DNA of 18,921 nucleotides from Actinomycetes bacterium (GTDB taxonomy: Bacteria; Actinomycetota; Acidimicrobiia; Acidimicrobiales; Palsa-688): the NCBI GenBank assembly GCA_021811865.1, contig JAKAQB010000065.1:1-18921 (forward strand), read 5' to 3'. The notes beneath the pieces were generated by a model. The model saw nothing but the letters and a program-made list of their open reading frames with translations, did no database searches and had not been told where the DNA came from. The position numbers and the translations under genes were made by a program. Below are positions 1 through 7,327 of this stretch, one piece after another. Each line of letters opens with the position of its first letter. Position 1 is the stretch's first letter.

Positions 1-2
1 TC

Positions 3-392
3 CGATCTGAGGAGTCCGCGATTGAGCGAGCATATGAGCTGTTGGTGAAGTTTCGAATGACGGATGTGGTGGATGAGTATGCAGGTAACCTGAGCGGCGG
101 TCAGCGACGGCTGTTGGAGGTGATGCGGGCGATGATGACAAATGCGAGGGTGCTATTGTTGGATGAACCCACGGCTGGGGTGCACCCCAAGATGGTTGGC
201 GAACTGCGCAGGCAACTTCAAGGGCTCAAAGGGGCGGGGTTGACTCTGCTGATGGTGGAGCATGAGATGGGGATCGTGGGCGCGCTGTGTGACAGGGTTA
301 TTGTGATGGCGCGAGGTCGGGTGATCGCAGAGGGGAGTCTGCAGGAGGTTCGAAGGAACCCGGAGGTTATGGAGGCCTATGTTGCAGGATGA
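3..392 (+). CDS. ABC transporter ATP-binding protein, LivG-like (5' end outside window)
   Basis: This is the C-terminal ~129 residues of an ABC ATPase; the frame stays open to the left edge, so the Walker A half lies outside the window. The signature LSGGQRR, the Walker B stretch VLLLDEPTAGVHP and the H-loop in LLMVEHEM are visible. The ending, with a MARGRVIAEGSLQEVRRNPEVMEAYVAG-type tail split here for brevity, is the typical LivG finish. Proteins of this family hydrolyse ATP at the cytoplasmic face to drive import of branched-chain amino acids, amides or urea (HAAT family). The substrate cannot be read from the ATPase. It overlaps the following LivF-like gene by 14 bp, so the two are almost certainly co-transcribed and form a heterodimer. 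Third-position base use is less GC-rich than in genes after position 1157. Confidence 0.9.
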   Translation, partial: RSEESAIERAYELLVKFRMTDVVDEYAGNLSGGQRRLLEVMRAMMTNARVLLLDEPTAGVHPKMVGELRRQLQGLKGAGLTLLMVEHEMGIVGALCDRVIVMARGRVIAEGSLQEVRRNPEVMEAYVAG

Positions 393-1155
393 TGTGGGTC
401 CGGAGGGCAGGGCCTGCCTTAAGATTCAGTCCCTGAGTGCTGGATATGGAGAAGTGCCAATAGTCCGGAACGTATCATTGGATGTGTGGCCGGGTCAGAT
501 TGTGGCGGTGGTGGGACCCAATGGGGCTGGGAAGAGTACCCTGCTAAAGTCCGTTGTGGGCATCGTGCGCAAGATGGACGGTTCAGTGATGCTGGAGGGG
601 GAGGAGGTGTCGGAACTGCCAACGGAGGCGCGGGTGCGAAAGGGGCTGGGATATGTTCCGCAGCTGAATGACGTGTTTGGACGGTTGTCTGTGCGGGAGA
701 ATCTTCTGATGGGTGGGTATAGGGTGGGGAAGTCCGAGCTGAGCACTCGGATGGGGGAAGTATATGGATTGTTTCCGCAGCTTGATAGAATGCGCTTGCG
801 CACGGCCAGTCGCCTCAGCGGTGGAGAGCGGAAGATGCTTGCGCTCGGTCGAGCGTTGATGGCGCATCCGCGAGTCCTGATCTTGGACGAGCCGACGGCG
901 AACCTGTCCCCGGAGCTGTCGGCAGTGGTGTTGGAAGAGCACGTCCGAGGACTCGCGGATGCGGGTGTGGGAGTATTGCTGGTTGAACAAAAGGCTCAAC
1001 AGGCTGTCGAGATAGCGGATTGGTCGTGCGTCTTGGTGGCGGGTGAAATTGCTGCGTCGGGCGTGAGGTCTGACCTCCTAGCCCGACCGGATTTCGGTGA
1101 GCTCATGCTCGGTGGCGTTGGGGGTGTAAGAGCAGAACCAGGCTTCCCCCGCTGA
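379..1155 (+). CDS. ABC transporter ATP-binding protein, LivF-like
   Basis: A 258-aa complete ABC ATPase, close to the usual LivF length of about 235-260 aa. Walker A is GPNGAGKST at residues 46-54, followed by a Q-loop (GYVPQ), the signature LSGGERK and Walker B VLILDEPTANLSP. Where most ABC ATPases have the switch histidine, this one has LLVEQKAQQAVEIAD. A Glu-Gln at that point is characteristic of LivF proteins and separates it from the LivG-like neighbour. The ATG at 379 lies inside the end of the upstream gene (14-bp overlap). It should pair with that ATPase to power a HAAT-type permease whose membrane and binding-protein genes are outside the window. Codon use (for example ttg, tta-like and A/T-ending codons) is unlike the rest of the window. 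Confidence 0.93.
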   Translation: MLQDDVGPEGRACLKIQSLSAGYGEVPIVRNVSLDVWPGQIVAVVGPNGAGKSTLLKSVVGIVRKMDGSVMLEGEEVSELPTEARVRKGLGYVPQLNDVFGRLSVRENLLMGGYRVGKSELSTRMGEVYGLFPQLDRMRLRTASRLSGGERKMLALGRALMAHPRVLILDEPTANLSPELSAVVLEEHVRGLADAGVGVLLVEQKAQQAVEIADWSCVLVAGEIAASGVRSDLLARPDFGELMLGGVGGVRAEPGFPR

Positions 1156-1216
1156 GGTGACTGCAAGCTGGCGGAGCGGTAGCGACCGCCACGTGACGAG
1201 GGAACCCAGGGGGTCG

Positions 1217-2407
1217 ATGCCGAGCGCGACGCGCCGCGAGGACCGACGGGCGCTGGCCGTCATGACGGTGGCACACGGGATCCAGCACTTCTACGTTGCC
1301 GGGCTGGCCGTCATCTACCCGTTTGTCGTTGCCGACCTGCACGTGTCCTACGCCGTGCTCGGCTTGGTGCTCACGGTCGCCGGCGTGTCTGGCGGGCTGC
1401 TGCAGGGCGCCGCCGGCATGCTGCGCCGGGCTCGGGCCCGATCGGTCCTCGGCGCCCAGAACGCCGGCCTGGCCGCCTCCGCCGTCCTCGGCGCCCTCGC
1501 CCCCGGCTTCGGGGCCTTCGCCGGCGCCCGGGTGCTCGGGGCCCTGGTGAGCTGGCCCCAGCACCCGGTCGGCTCCGCCTACCTCTCCGACCGCTTCCCC
1601 CAGCGCCGCGGGACCGTCCTCAGCTGGCACTCGGCCGGCGGGAGCATCGGAACCGTCACGGTCCCGCTGATTGCCACGGCGGTCATCGCCGCCGCCGGGT
1701 GGCGCTGGGCCCTGGTCGTCCTCGCCGGCGTCCTCGCCCTCGGCGCGCTGCTCGTGCGGGTGGCACTGCCGCCCGAACCCCTCCGGGCGGACGCCGATCC
1801 CGGCATCGAGAGGGTGAAGCTCAGGGAGCTCCTCCGGCGCCCAGGGGTTGCGGTCGTCCTGGCCGCGGCGACGATCGCGGCGGGCGGGCGTGGCCTCGGC
1901 ACCCTCAGCGCCTACGTGCCGGCGGACCTGCACAGCCACCTCGACCTGCCAGCGCTGACGGTGGGTGCCGTCTTCACCGCAATGATGGCGGCCAGCGTCG
2001 TTGGTCCAGTGGTGGCCGGCAGCGTTGCCGACCGGGTGGGCCGCCGCCGGACACTCGTTGTCACGTACTTCGCCGCAGCCGGGGCGTTGTGCGCCTTCGG
2101 CTTCACCGGCCGGCGCCTCGCCGTCCTCTTTCCGATCGCGATCGTGGTCGGTGTGCTGGCATATGCCGAGTCGCCGCTACTTCAGGCGGTGTTCTCCGAA
2201 CTGGTCGGTCCCGGAGCGGCCCGCTCGGCCTTCGGTGCCTTCTTCGCCATCGCCTACGGGGTCGGGGCCCTGTGGTCCGCCGTCCTCGGGTGGATCATCA
2301 CGGTCGCTGGCTTTCCGGCCGCGTTCTGCACGATGGCAGCATCGTTCGTAGTGGCCGGCATCTGCATCGTCGCAGGCCTGCGCGCGCCCGCGCGCCAGCA
2401 GCGCTGA
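1217..2407 (+). CDS. MFS transporter
   Basis: A 396-aa polytopic membrane protein with about 12 hydrophobic segments, as expected for the major facilitator superfamily. The loop ADRVGRRRTL near the middle of the second half matches the MFS loop motif between paired helices, and a long basic/acidic loop (around PPEPLRADADPGIERVKLRELLRRP) separates the two six-helix halves. The opening MTVAHGIQHFYVAG resembles drug/H+ antiporters related to fosmidomycin-resistance (Fsr) proteins, but the substrate is not readable. An in-frame GTG exists at 1157, yet the ATG at 1217 has a G-rich Shine-Dalgarno-like run just upstream and avoids a 20-residue polar extension, so I chose it. GC content jumps here compared with the preceding ABC genes, so it probably belongs to a different transcription unit. 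Confidence 0.85.
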   Translation: MPSATRREDRRALAVMTVAHGIQHFYVAGLAVIYPFVVADLHVSYAVLGLVLTVAGVSGGLLQGAAGMLRRARARSVLGAQNAGLAASAVLGALAPGFGAFAGARVLGALVSWPQHPVGSAYLSDRFPQRRGTVLSWHSAGGSIGTVTVPLIATAVIAAAGWRWALVVLAGVLALGALLVRVALPPEPLRADADPGIERVKLRELLRRPGVAVVLAAATIAAGGRGLGTLSAYVPADLHSHLDLPALTVGAVFTAMMAASVVGPVVAGSVADRVGRRRTLVVTYFAAAGALCAFGFTGRRLAVLFPIAIVVGVLAYAESPLLQAVFSELVGPGAARSAFGAFFAIAYGVGALWSAVLGWIITVAGFPAAFCTMAASFVVAGICIVAGLRAPARQQR

Positions 2408-2440
2408 CGGGGGGCCGGGGATGGATCGGAAGCGGCTGCT

Positions 2441-2470
2441 TCTCACTTATCCGGAAACAGCCGGTATGGT
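2441..2470 (+). promoter_or_regulatory. weak candidate promoter before the c-di-GMP gene
   Basis: The 108-bp gap between the MFS and GGDEF/EAL genes contains TATGGT at 2465-2470, which fits the actinobacterial -10 pattern TAnnnT. No convincing -35 is found at 16-18 bp; the best is tctcac/ctcact at 2441-2447. The following gene has no clear Shine-Dalgarno sequence. This is only a weak suggestion that the gene is transcribed independently of the MFS gene. Confidence 0.2.
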
Positions 2471-2515
2471 GACCTTCTGGATCAACCGGCGTGCCCGTCG
2501 GACGATGCGTAGTTT

Positions 2516-5476
2516 GTGGCAGCAGGCGATGACCTGGTGGCGCCGGCCGGGGGGTCGGTTCCGGAAGTGGCGCTCCTCGGCCGCTGGGCATTCGACCAGG
2601 CGTTCCAGGATGCCGTGGCCGGCATGGCGGTCGTCGACGCGGACTGCCGTTACCGGCTGGTAAACCCAGCCTTCTGCCGGATGCTCGGACGTGACGCCGC
2701 CGATCTGATCGGTGGCCGGACCATCGACGTCGCCCACCCTGACGACGCCGCCAGGACCGGCGCAGAGCTCCTGTCCGGGGGGCTCTGGTGGGCGGGCGCC
2801 GGCCAGGCCCGCAAGCAGTACGTCCGGCCGGACGGCACGGTCGTCAACACGCTGCAGACCACGACAGTGCTGCGGGACGAGGCCGGGCGGGGCTCCGCCC
2901 TGCTCGTCCAGGTTCTCGACATCAGGGAGGCGGAAGAGGCCCGGGGGCGGGTGGAGCGCCGGCTGCAGGCCCTGCTCGCCCGATCCTCGGAGCTGACGCT
3001 CCTGCTCGACTCGGACGGACGGCTGGTGTACGTCTCGCCGGCGTCGGCACGAGTCATCGGCTACGAACCCGGGACCGTGCAGGGGCGTATGGCCGACGAG
3101 CTCCTCCACCCCGACGACCGGGCTAGGGGGGCCAACATCTTCAGCGGTCACCTCGAAGCCCCCGGCCACGTCGCCGCCCACGACTTCCGGATCCTGCACC
3201 GCGACGGCACCTGGCGGCGGGTCGAGGCTGTCGTGACGAACCTGCTCGATGACCCGGCGATCGGTGCCGTCGTCGTCAACCTCCGTGACGTCACCGATGA
3301 GCGGCGGGTGCAAGAGCAGCTCGCCGCCAGCGAACGGCGGTTTCGCAGCCTGGTGACGAACTCCTGGGACATCATCACCGTCCACGCCGCCGACGGCCGA
3401 TACCTGTACGCCAGCCCTGCTGTGACCGCCCAACTCGGCTACCTCCCCGAGCAGCTCGCTGGCACCCACCCGTTCCGTCTCGTCCATCCGGAGGATGCCC
3501 ACATCTTCGAGGAACTGGCCCGGACGATCGACGGCTCCCGACCCGACGACCAGCCTCTCACCTACCGGCTCCTCCGCAGCGACGGCGAATGGCGGTGGCT
3601 CGAGTCCATGGCACTGAACCGCCTGGACGACCCAGCGGTGCGTGGCGTCGTCGTCACGACCCGCGACGTGACCGTGCGGGTCCGGCGCGAAGCCATGCAG
3701 GAGGCGCTCACCACGCTGAGCGGGGAGGCTCTTCGCGGTGAGCCGTTGGAGCACCTGTTCAAGCGGGCGACTGACCTCGCCGCCGGAGCGCTCGGGGTGC
3801 GCAACTGCGCCGTGTCCCGCTTCATCGAGGGCATGTCCATGGAGGTGGTCAGCCGGCACGGGCCGGCGCTGCGCTCCGGCATCTATCCGGTGGAGATCGA
3901 CGGCCAGCCCACGTCACTTGGTGCCAGCGCCCTACGCAGCCGGGCCTCGGTCGTGTGGCGTGCCGACCACCCCGATACGGGCAGGCTGCCCGACGCCGAG
4001 GCGCTCGGTCTTCACAGCGGTGCTGCTGCGCTCGTGGCCGACGGGCCGGAGCCGTACGGGTTGGTCTCGGCCTACTCGACCTCGCCCGAGGCTTTCACGG
4101 CCGACGACGTGTCGTTCCTGGAGGCGGTGGCGAACGTGCTCGCCGCCGCCGTCGGCCGGTGCCGGGTGGAGGTCGAGCTGCGAAAGCGAGCCCTCCAGGA
4201 CGAGCTGACCGGCCTGCCCAACCGGCTGGCGCTGCTCGACCGGATGCGTGTTGCCCTCGCACGGCTCGAGCGGCGACCCGGCGACGTCGCCGTGTTGTTC
4301 ATCGACACCGACGACTTCAAGCTCGTCAACGACAGCCTGGGGCACGCCGCCGGCGACCGGGTGGTGGCCGCCGTGGCCGAACGCATCGCCGGAGCGCTTC
4401 GCCATGCGGACACAGTGGCGCGCTTCGGGGGCGACGAGTTCGTCATTCTCTGCGAGAGCACGGACCTCCCGACGGCGGAGGAGGTGGCGCGCCGCGTCCA
4501 CGACGCCCTTGTTCCCCCGATCGAGCTGGGCGAGCGCAGGATCAACCTGACCGCCAGCATCGGGATTGCCACCACCGCCGACCCCGCCACCATCCCCGAC
4601 GACCTTCTCGCCCAGGCCGACACGGCCATGTACGCAGCCAAGCAGGCTGGAAAGCACCGCTCCGTGTGCTTCGACCAGGCGATGCGGCGGCGGGTCGACG
4701 AGCAGCTGCAAGTCGTGTCCGGTCTCCGCCAGGCGGTCGAGCGGAGCGAGCTCCGGCTCTTCTACCAGCCGGTCGTGCGGGCCGACACGGGCGCAGTCGT
4801 CGGGGCGGAGGCTCTCGTCCGCTGGCAGCACCCTGTCGACGGCCTGCTCGGTCCCGACCGGTTCATCGGGTACGCCGAGGCGTCGGAGCTCATCCTTCCC
4901 CTGGGGGAATGGGTCCTGTCGACGGCGTGCCGCCAAGGCTCGGCCTGGGCCGGGGCCGGGCTGAGGGCGACAGTGTCGATCAACGTGTCCGGCCGCCAGC
5001 TCGCTCACCCCGGCTTCGCCGACACCGTGGAGCGCCACCTGGCCGAGAGCGGGGTGCCACCCGATCTGGTGTGCCTCGAGGTGACAGAGAGCGCGGTCAT
5101 GGCTGACATCGAGCGCGCCGCCTCCATCCTCCGGGAACTGCGGTCCCTCGGCGTCCAGGTGGGCGTCGACGACTTCGGCACCGGGTACTCCTCGCTGTCC
5201 TACCTCGCCGACCTCGAGTTCGACTTCGTCAAGATCGACCAGTCGTTCGTGTCCCGCTACGACCAGGACCGCCGGGCCGCGGCCTTGCTCGAGACGATCG
5301 CCGCGCTCTGCCGCAGCCTCGACCTACCGGCGGTGGCGGAAGGCGTCGAGACCGACGCCCAGTTGGCCGAGGTGCGCCGGCTCGGGATCACCTACGCGCA
5401 GGGGTACCTCTTTGGCCGGCCGATGCCGGTGGACCAGCTTCCGTCGTGCGGCCGGGGGGCGACCACCGCAGCCTGA
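2516..5476 (+). CDS. PAS-PAS-PAS-GAF-GGDEF-EAL bifunctional c-di-GMP protein
   Basis: A 986-aa cytosolic signalling protein without membrane segments. Reading in order: three PAS domains (about residues 25-137, 150-262 and 272-388, each ending in a VRDVT/LDIRE-type strand), a GAF domain (about 400-545), a GGDEF domain and an EAL domain. FGGDEF is intact (GGDEF at residues 638-642), with an RxxD inhibitory site (RHAD) five residues before it, so diguanylate cyclase activity with product inhibition is expected. The EAL domain keeps EAL at 765-767, the Asn of SINVSG, the Glu of LEVTES, DDFGTG (DD at 885-886), VKIDQS, AEGVET and AQGYLFG, so phosphodiesterase activity is also expected. The PAS and GAF domains would sense unknown small ligands. 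Start is GTG at 2516, directly after an in-frame stop; a later GTG at 2537 is possible. No strong ribosome site is seen. Confidence 0.95.
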   Translation: MAAGDDLVAPAGGSVPEVALLGRWAFDQAFQDAVAGMAVVDADCRYRLVNPAFCRMLGRDAADLIGGRTIDVAHPDDAARTGAELLSGGLWWAGAGQARKQYVRPDGTVVNTLQTTTVLRDEAGRGSALLVQVLDIREAEEARGRVERRLQALLARSSELTLLLDSDGRLVYVSPASARVIGYEPGTVQGRMADELLHPDDRARGANIFSGHLEAPGHVAAHDFRILHRDGTWRRVEAVVTNLLDDPAIGAVVVNLRDVTDERRVQEQLAASERRFRSLVTNSWDIITVHAADGRYLYASPAVTAQLGYLPEQLAGTHPFRLVHPEDAHIFEELARTIDGSRPDDQPLTYRLLRSDGEWRWLESMALNRLDDPAVRGVVVTTRDVTVRVRREAMQEALTTLSGEALRGEPLEHLFKRATDLAAGALGVRNCAVSRFIEGMSMEVVSRHGPALRSGIYPVEIDGQPTSLGASALRSRASVVWRADHPDTGRLPDAEALGLHSGAAALVADGPEPYGLVSAYSTSPEAFTADDVSFLEAVANVLAAAVGRCRVEVELRKRALQDELTGLPNRLALLDRMRVALARLERRPGDVAVLFIDTDDFKLVNDSLGHAAGDRVVAAVAERIAGALRHADTVARFGGDEFVILCESTDLPTAEEVARRVHDALVPPIELGERRINLTASIGIATTADPATIPDDLLAQADTAMYAAKQAGKHRSVCFDQAMRRRVDEQLQVVSGLRQAVERSELRLFYQPVVRADTGAVVGAEALVRWQHPVDGLLGPDRFIGYAEASELILPLGEWVLSTACRQGSAWAGAGLRATVSINVSGRQLAHPGFADTVERHLAESGVPPDLVCLEVTESAVMADIERAASILRELRSLGVQVGVDDFGTGYSSLSYLADLEFDFVKIDQSFVSRYDQDRRAAALLETIAALCRSLDLPAVAEGVETDAQLAEVRRLGITYAQGYLFGRPMPVDQLPSCGRGATTAA

Positions 5477-5507
5477 GCTTCCGCCGGGCCTCGATCAGAA
5501 TGGGCCC

Positions 5508-6302
5508 GTGGTGGCCGAAGCGCCTCGAGGAGTCCTCCTGCGGGAGCCGACCCGCCCCCGGCGTCCCCTCGTGGCGTCGATCCCCCACGGGTCGGACCTG
5601 GTGCCGGAGCGCTACGCGGCCGCGATGCTGGCGAGCGAGGCGCTGGGAGTGGATGCCTACACCAGCGAGATCTACGGCTTCGCCACGGAGCTGGGCGCGA
5701 CGGTGGTCGAGGCCGGCCTGTCCCGCTTCGTGGCGGATGCCAATCGGGATGCCGCCGGCCCGACCTTCGGGCCGTTCCCGACCGCCATCGTCGCGTCCAC
5801 CGACGGATGGGATCCGCTGTACGAGGAGGAGCTGCCGGAGCAGGCGGTCGCGGAGCGGATCAGCGTCGCCCACACCGCCTACCACGACGCCATCGACGCC
5901 GCCGTCGCCGCCCACCTCCGCGAGGCGCCCCGCACCTTGTTGCTCGACCTCCACAGCTTTGGCGTGCCCCTCGACGCCGACGTGGTGCTCGGCGACGGGC
6001 GGGGCAGCACCGCGGACGCCCGGGTGGTCGAAACGCTGGAAGCGGCCCTCCGCTCCGAGGGCTTCCGGGTCGTACGGAACGTGAGGTTCACCGGCGGCTG
6101 GATCGTCCGGCGCTTCGCCGGCGAGCCGCTCGTCGACGCCGTGCAGGTGGAGCTCAACAAGCGGTGCTATGTGGATGGGCCTGCCGTCGCGTCGCGTCGG
6201 CGTCCACTGCCTCACGACTCGGAGCGCATCGCCGAGGTCAGGGAACGGATCCGGGGCGCCTTTCTCCGCATTCTCGACCACTACGAGGGGATTGCTTCGT
6301 AG
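5508..6302 (+). CDS. N-formylglutamate amidohydrolase-like hydrolase
   Basis: A ~264-aa protein of the N-formylglutamate amidohydrolase (FGase/HutG-type) family, which hydrolyses N-formyl-L-glutamate to formate and glutamate, the last step of one histidine degradation route. Family signatures in order: SIPHGSD at about residues 24-30 (usual PHSG), DAYTSEIYG, LSRFVADANRD, the AYHDAIDAAV helix, LLLDLHSFG (DLH at 147-149), GGWIVRRFAG and AVQVELNKR. These include the metal-binding His and Glu positions expected of this zinc hydrolase fold. The open frame extends back to 5412 inside the upstream gene, but the family normally begins shortly before the PHSG motif, so GTG at 5508 (or 5511) is preferred. 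The gene starts 31 bp after the c-di-GMP gene and ends 10 bp before the dehydrogenase, suggesting an operon. No other hut genes are in the window, so a different N-acyl substrate is possible. Confidence 0.82.
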   Translation: MVAEAPRGVLLREPTRPRRPLVASIPHGSDLVPERYAAAMLASEALGVDAYTSEIYGFATELGATVVEAGLSRFVADANRDAAGPTFGPFPTAIVASTDGWDPLYEEELPEQAVAERISVAHTAYHDAIDAAVAAHLREAPRTLLLDLHSFGVPLDADVVLGDGRGSTADARVVETLEAALRSEGFRVVRNVRFTGGWIVRRFAGEPLVDAVQVELNKRCYVDGPAVASRRRPLPHDSERIAEVRERIRGAFLRILDHYEGIAS

Positions 6303-6312
6303 ATTCGCTTTC

Positions 6313-7203
6313 GTGGCGTCGCGCGGTTGGAGCACGGCCGACATCCCCGACCAGAGGGGACGGCGGATGGTGGTGACCGGCGCCAACAGCGGCATCGGAC
6401 GGGAGGCGGCCGCCGCCCTCGCCCGAGCCGGTGCCCAGATCACCCTCGCCGTCCGTGACGAGGCCAAGGGCCAAGCGGCGGCGGCGGCAATGAGCGGCAC
6501 GGTCGAGGTCCGCCGGCTCGACCTGGCCGACCTGGCGTCCGTGCGGGCGTTCGCCGACGGCTGGGAGGGACACCTCGATGTGCTGGTGGACAACGCCGGC
6601 GTGATGGCCACCCCCGAGCAGCGGACCGTGGACGGCTTCGAGCTGCAGATCGGCACGAACCATCTCGGGCATTTTGCCCTCACCAACCTGCTGCTGTCCC
6701 GCCTCACGAACCGGGTGGTCGTCGTGTCCTCCAGCGCGCACCGCATGGGGCACGTCGATCTCGACGACCTCAACTGGGAGCGTCGCCGCTACCGGCCGTG
6801 GCCCGCATATTCGCAGTCGAAGTTGGCCAACCTCCTATTCGTCCGGGAGCTCCAGCGGCGGCTGGAAGCGGCCGGCTCGCCGCTGCGTGCCGTCGCCGCT
6901 CACCCCGGCTACGCCGCGACCGACTTGCAGCGCAAGACGGGCAGCCGCTTCGCGAGCGCGGGGATGGTGTTGCTCAACCGGCTGGTGGCGCAGAGCGCGG
7001 CCGCCGGCGCTCTGCCCACGTTGTACGCCGCCGTGGAGGACATCCCAGGGAGGAGCTACGTGGGACCGGGTGGCTGGATGGAGCAGCGGGGTTCCCCCAA
7101 GCTCGTCGCTCCCAGCGCCGCCGCCGCCGCCGACGACACCGCGCTGCGCCTCTGGGAGCTCTCGGAGCGGCTGACGGGCGTCGGCTTTCCGCTGGGCGGT
7201 TGA
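6313..7203 (+). CDS. short-chain dehydrogenase/reductase (SDR)
   Basis: A ~296-aa NAD(P)-dependent oxidoreductase. The cofactor motif TGANSGIG is at residues 22-29, DNAGVM follows the fourth strand, VVSSSAHR supplies the catalytic Ser, and YSQSK gives Tyr166 and Lys170. The beginning W-S-T-A-D-I-P-D-Q-x-G and the NHLGHFALTNLLL segment are typical of the actinobacterial SDR group related to retinol dehydrogenase/protochlorophyllide reductase-like enzymes. The substrate is unknown. The open frame reaches back to 6169 inside the upstream gene, but GTG at 6313 gives the family's normal N-terminus and lies 10 bp after the hydrolase stop. The gene is probably co-transcribed with the hydrolase. Downstream are a G-rich run and a long inverted repeat before a converging gene. 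Confidence 0.9.
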   Translation: MASRGWSTADIPDQRGRRMVVTGANSGIGREAAAALARAGAQITLAVRDEAKGQAAAAAMSGTVEVRRLDLADLASVRAFADGWEGHLDVLVDNAGVMATPEQRTVDGFELQIGTNHLGHFALTNLLLSRLTNRVVVVSSSAHRMGHVDLDDLNWERRRYRPWPAYSQSKLANLLFVRELQRRLEAAGSPLRAVAAHPGYAATDLQRKTGSRFASAGMVLLNRLVAQSAAAGALPTLYAAVEDIPGRSYVGPGGWMEQRGSPKLVAPSAAAAADDTALRLWELSERLTGVGFPLGG

Positions 7204-7218
7204 GGGGCTACGGGCTGC

Positions 7219-7243
7219 GGGGTGGGAGGGTGCGGGGCGGGGG
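7219..7243 (+). repeat. G-run array, potential G-quadruplex
   Basis: Starting 16 bp after the SDR stop codon there are five runs of 3-5 G with loops of 1, 1, 3 and 1 nucleotides. This satisfies the usual G3+N1-7 quadruplex pattern on the + (mRNA-sense) strand. It lies upstream of the inverted repeat at 7263-7309. A role in transcript end formation is inference. Confidence 0.5.
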
Positions 7244-7262
7244 TGCGAGGTCGGGCGAGGCG

Positions 7263-7309
7263 AACTGTGAGTGAAAACAACACAGGGTGTGTACTTCTCA
7301 CTCACAGTT
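7263..7309. terminator. long inverted repeat between converging genes, candidate bidirectional terminator
   Basis: AACTGTGAGTGA at 7263-7274 is repeated as its exact reverse complement TCACTCACAGTT at 7298-7309. The 23-nt interior can form a smaller stem (acac at 7280-7283 with gtgt at 7287-7290). The element lies between the SDR gene on + and the secreted protein gene on -, whose stop is 19 bp away, so a terminator serving both is the simplest reading. There is no clean U-tract, and the arms are A/T-richer than the surroundings, so a mobile or REP-like palindrome is an alternative. Confidence 0.5.
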
Positions 7310-7327
7310 TGTGTTTGGTGAAACACC

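Noticed and set aside
2408..2515. A c-di-GMP riboswitch ahead of the GGDEF/EAL gene
   Set aside because: The 108-bp gap shows no GEMM-type conserved core or paired helices that I can recognise.
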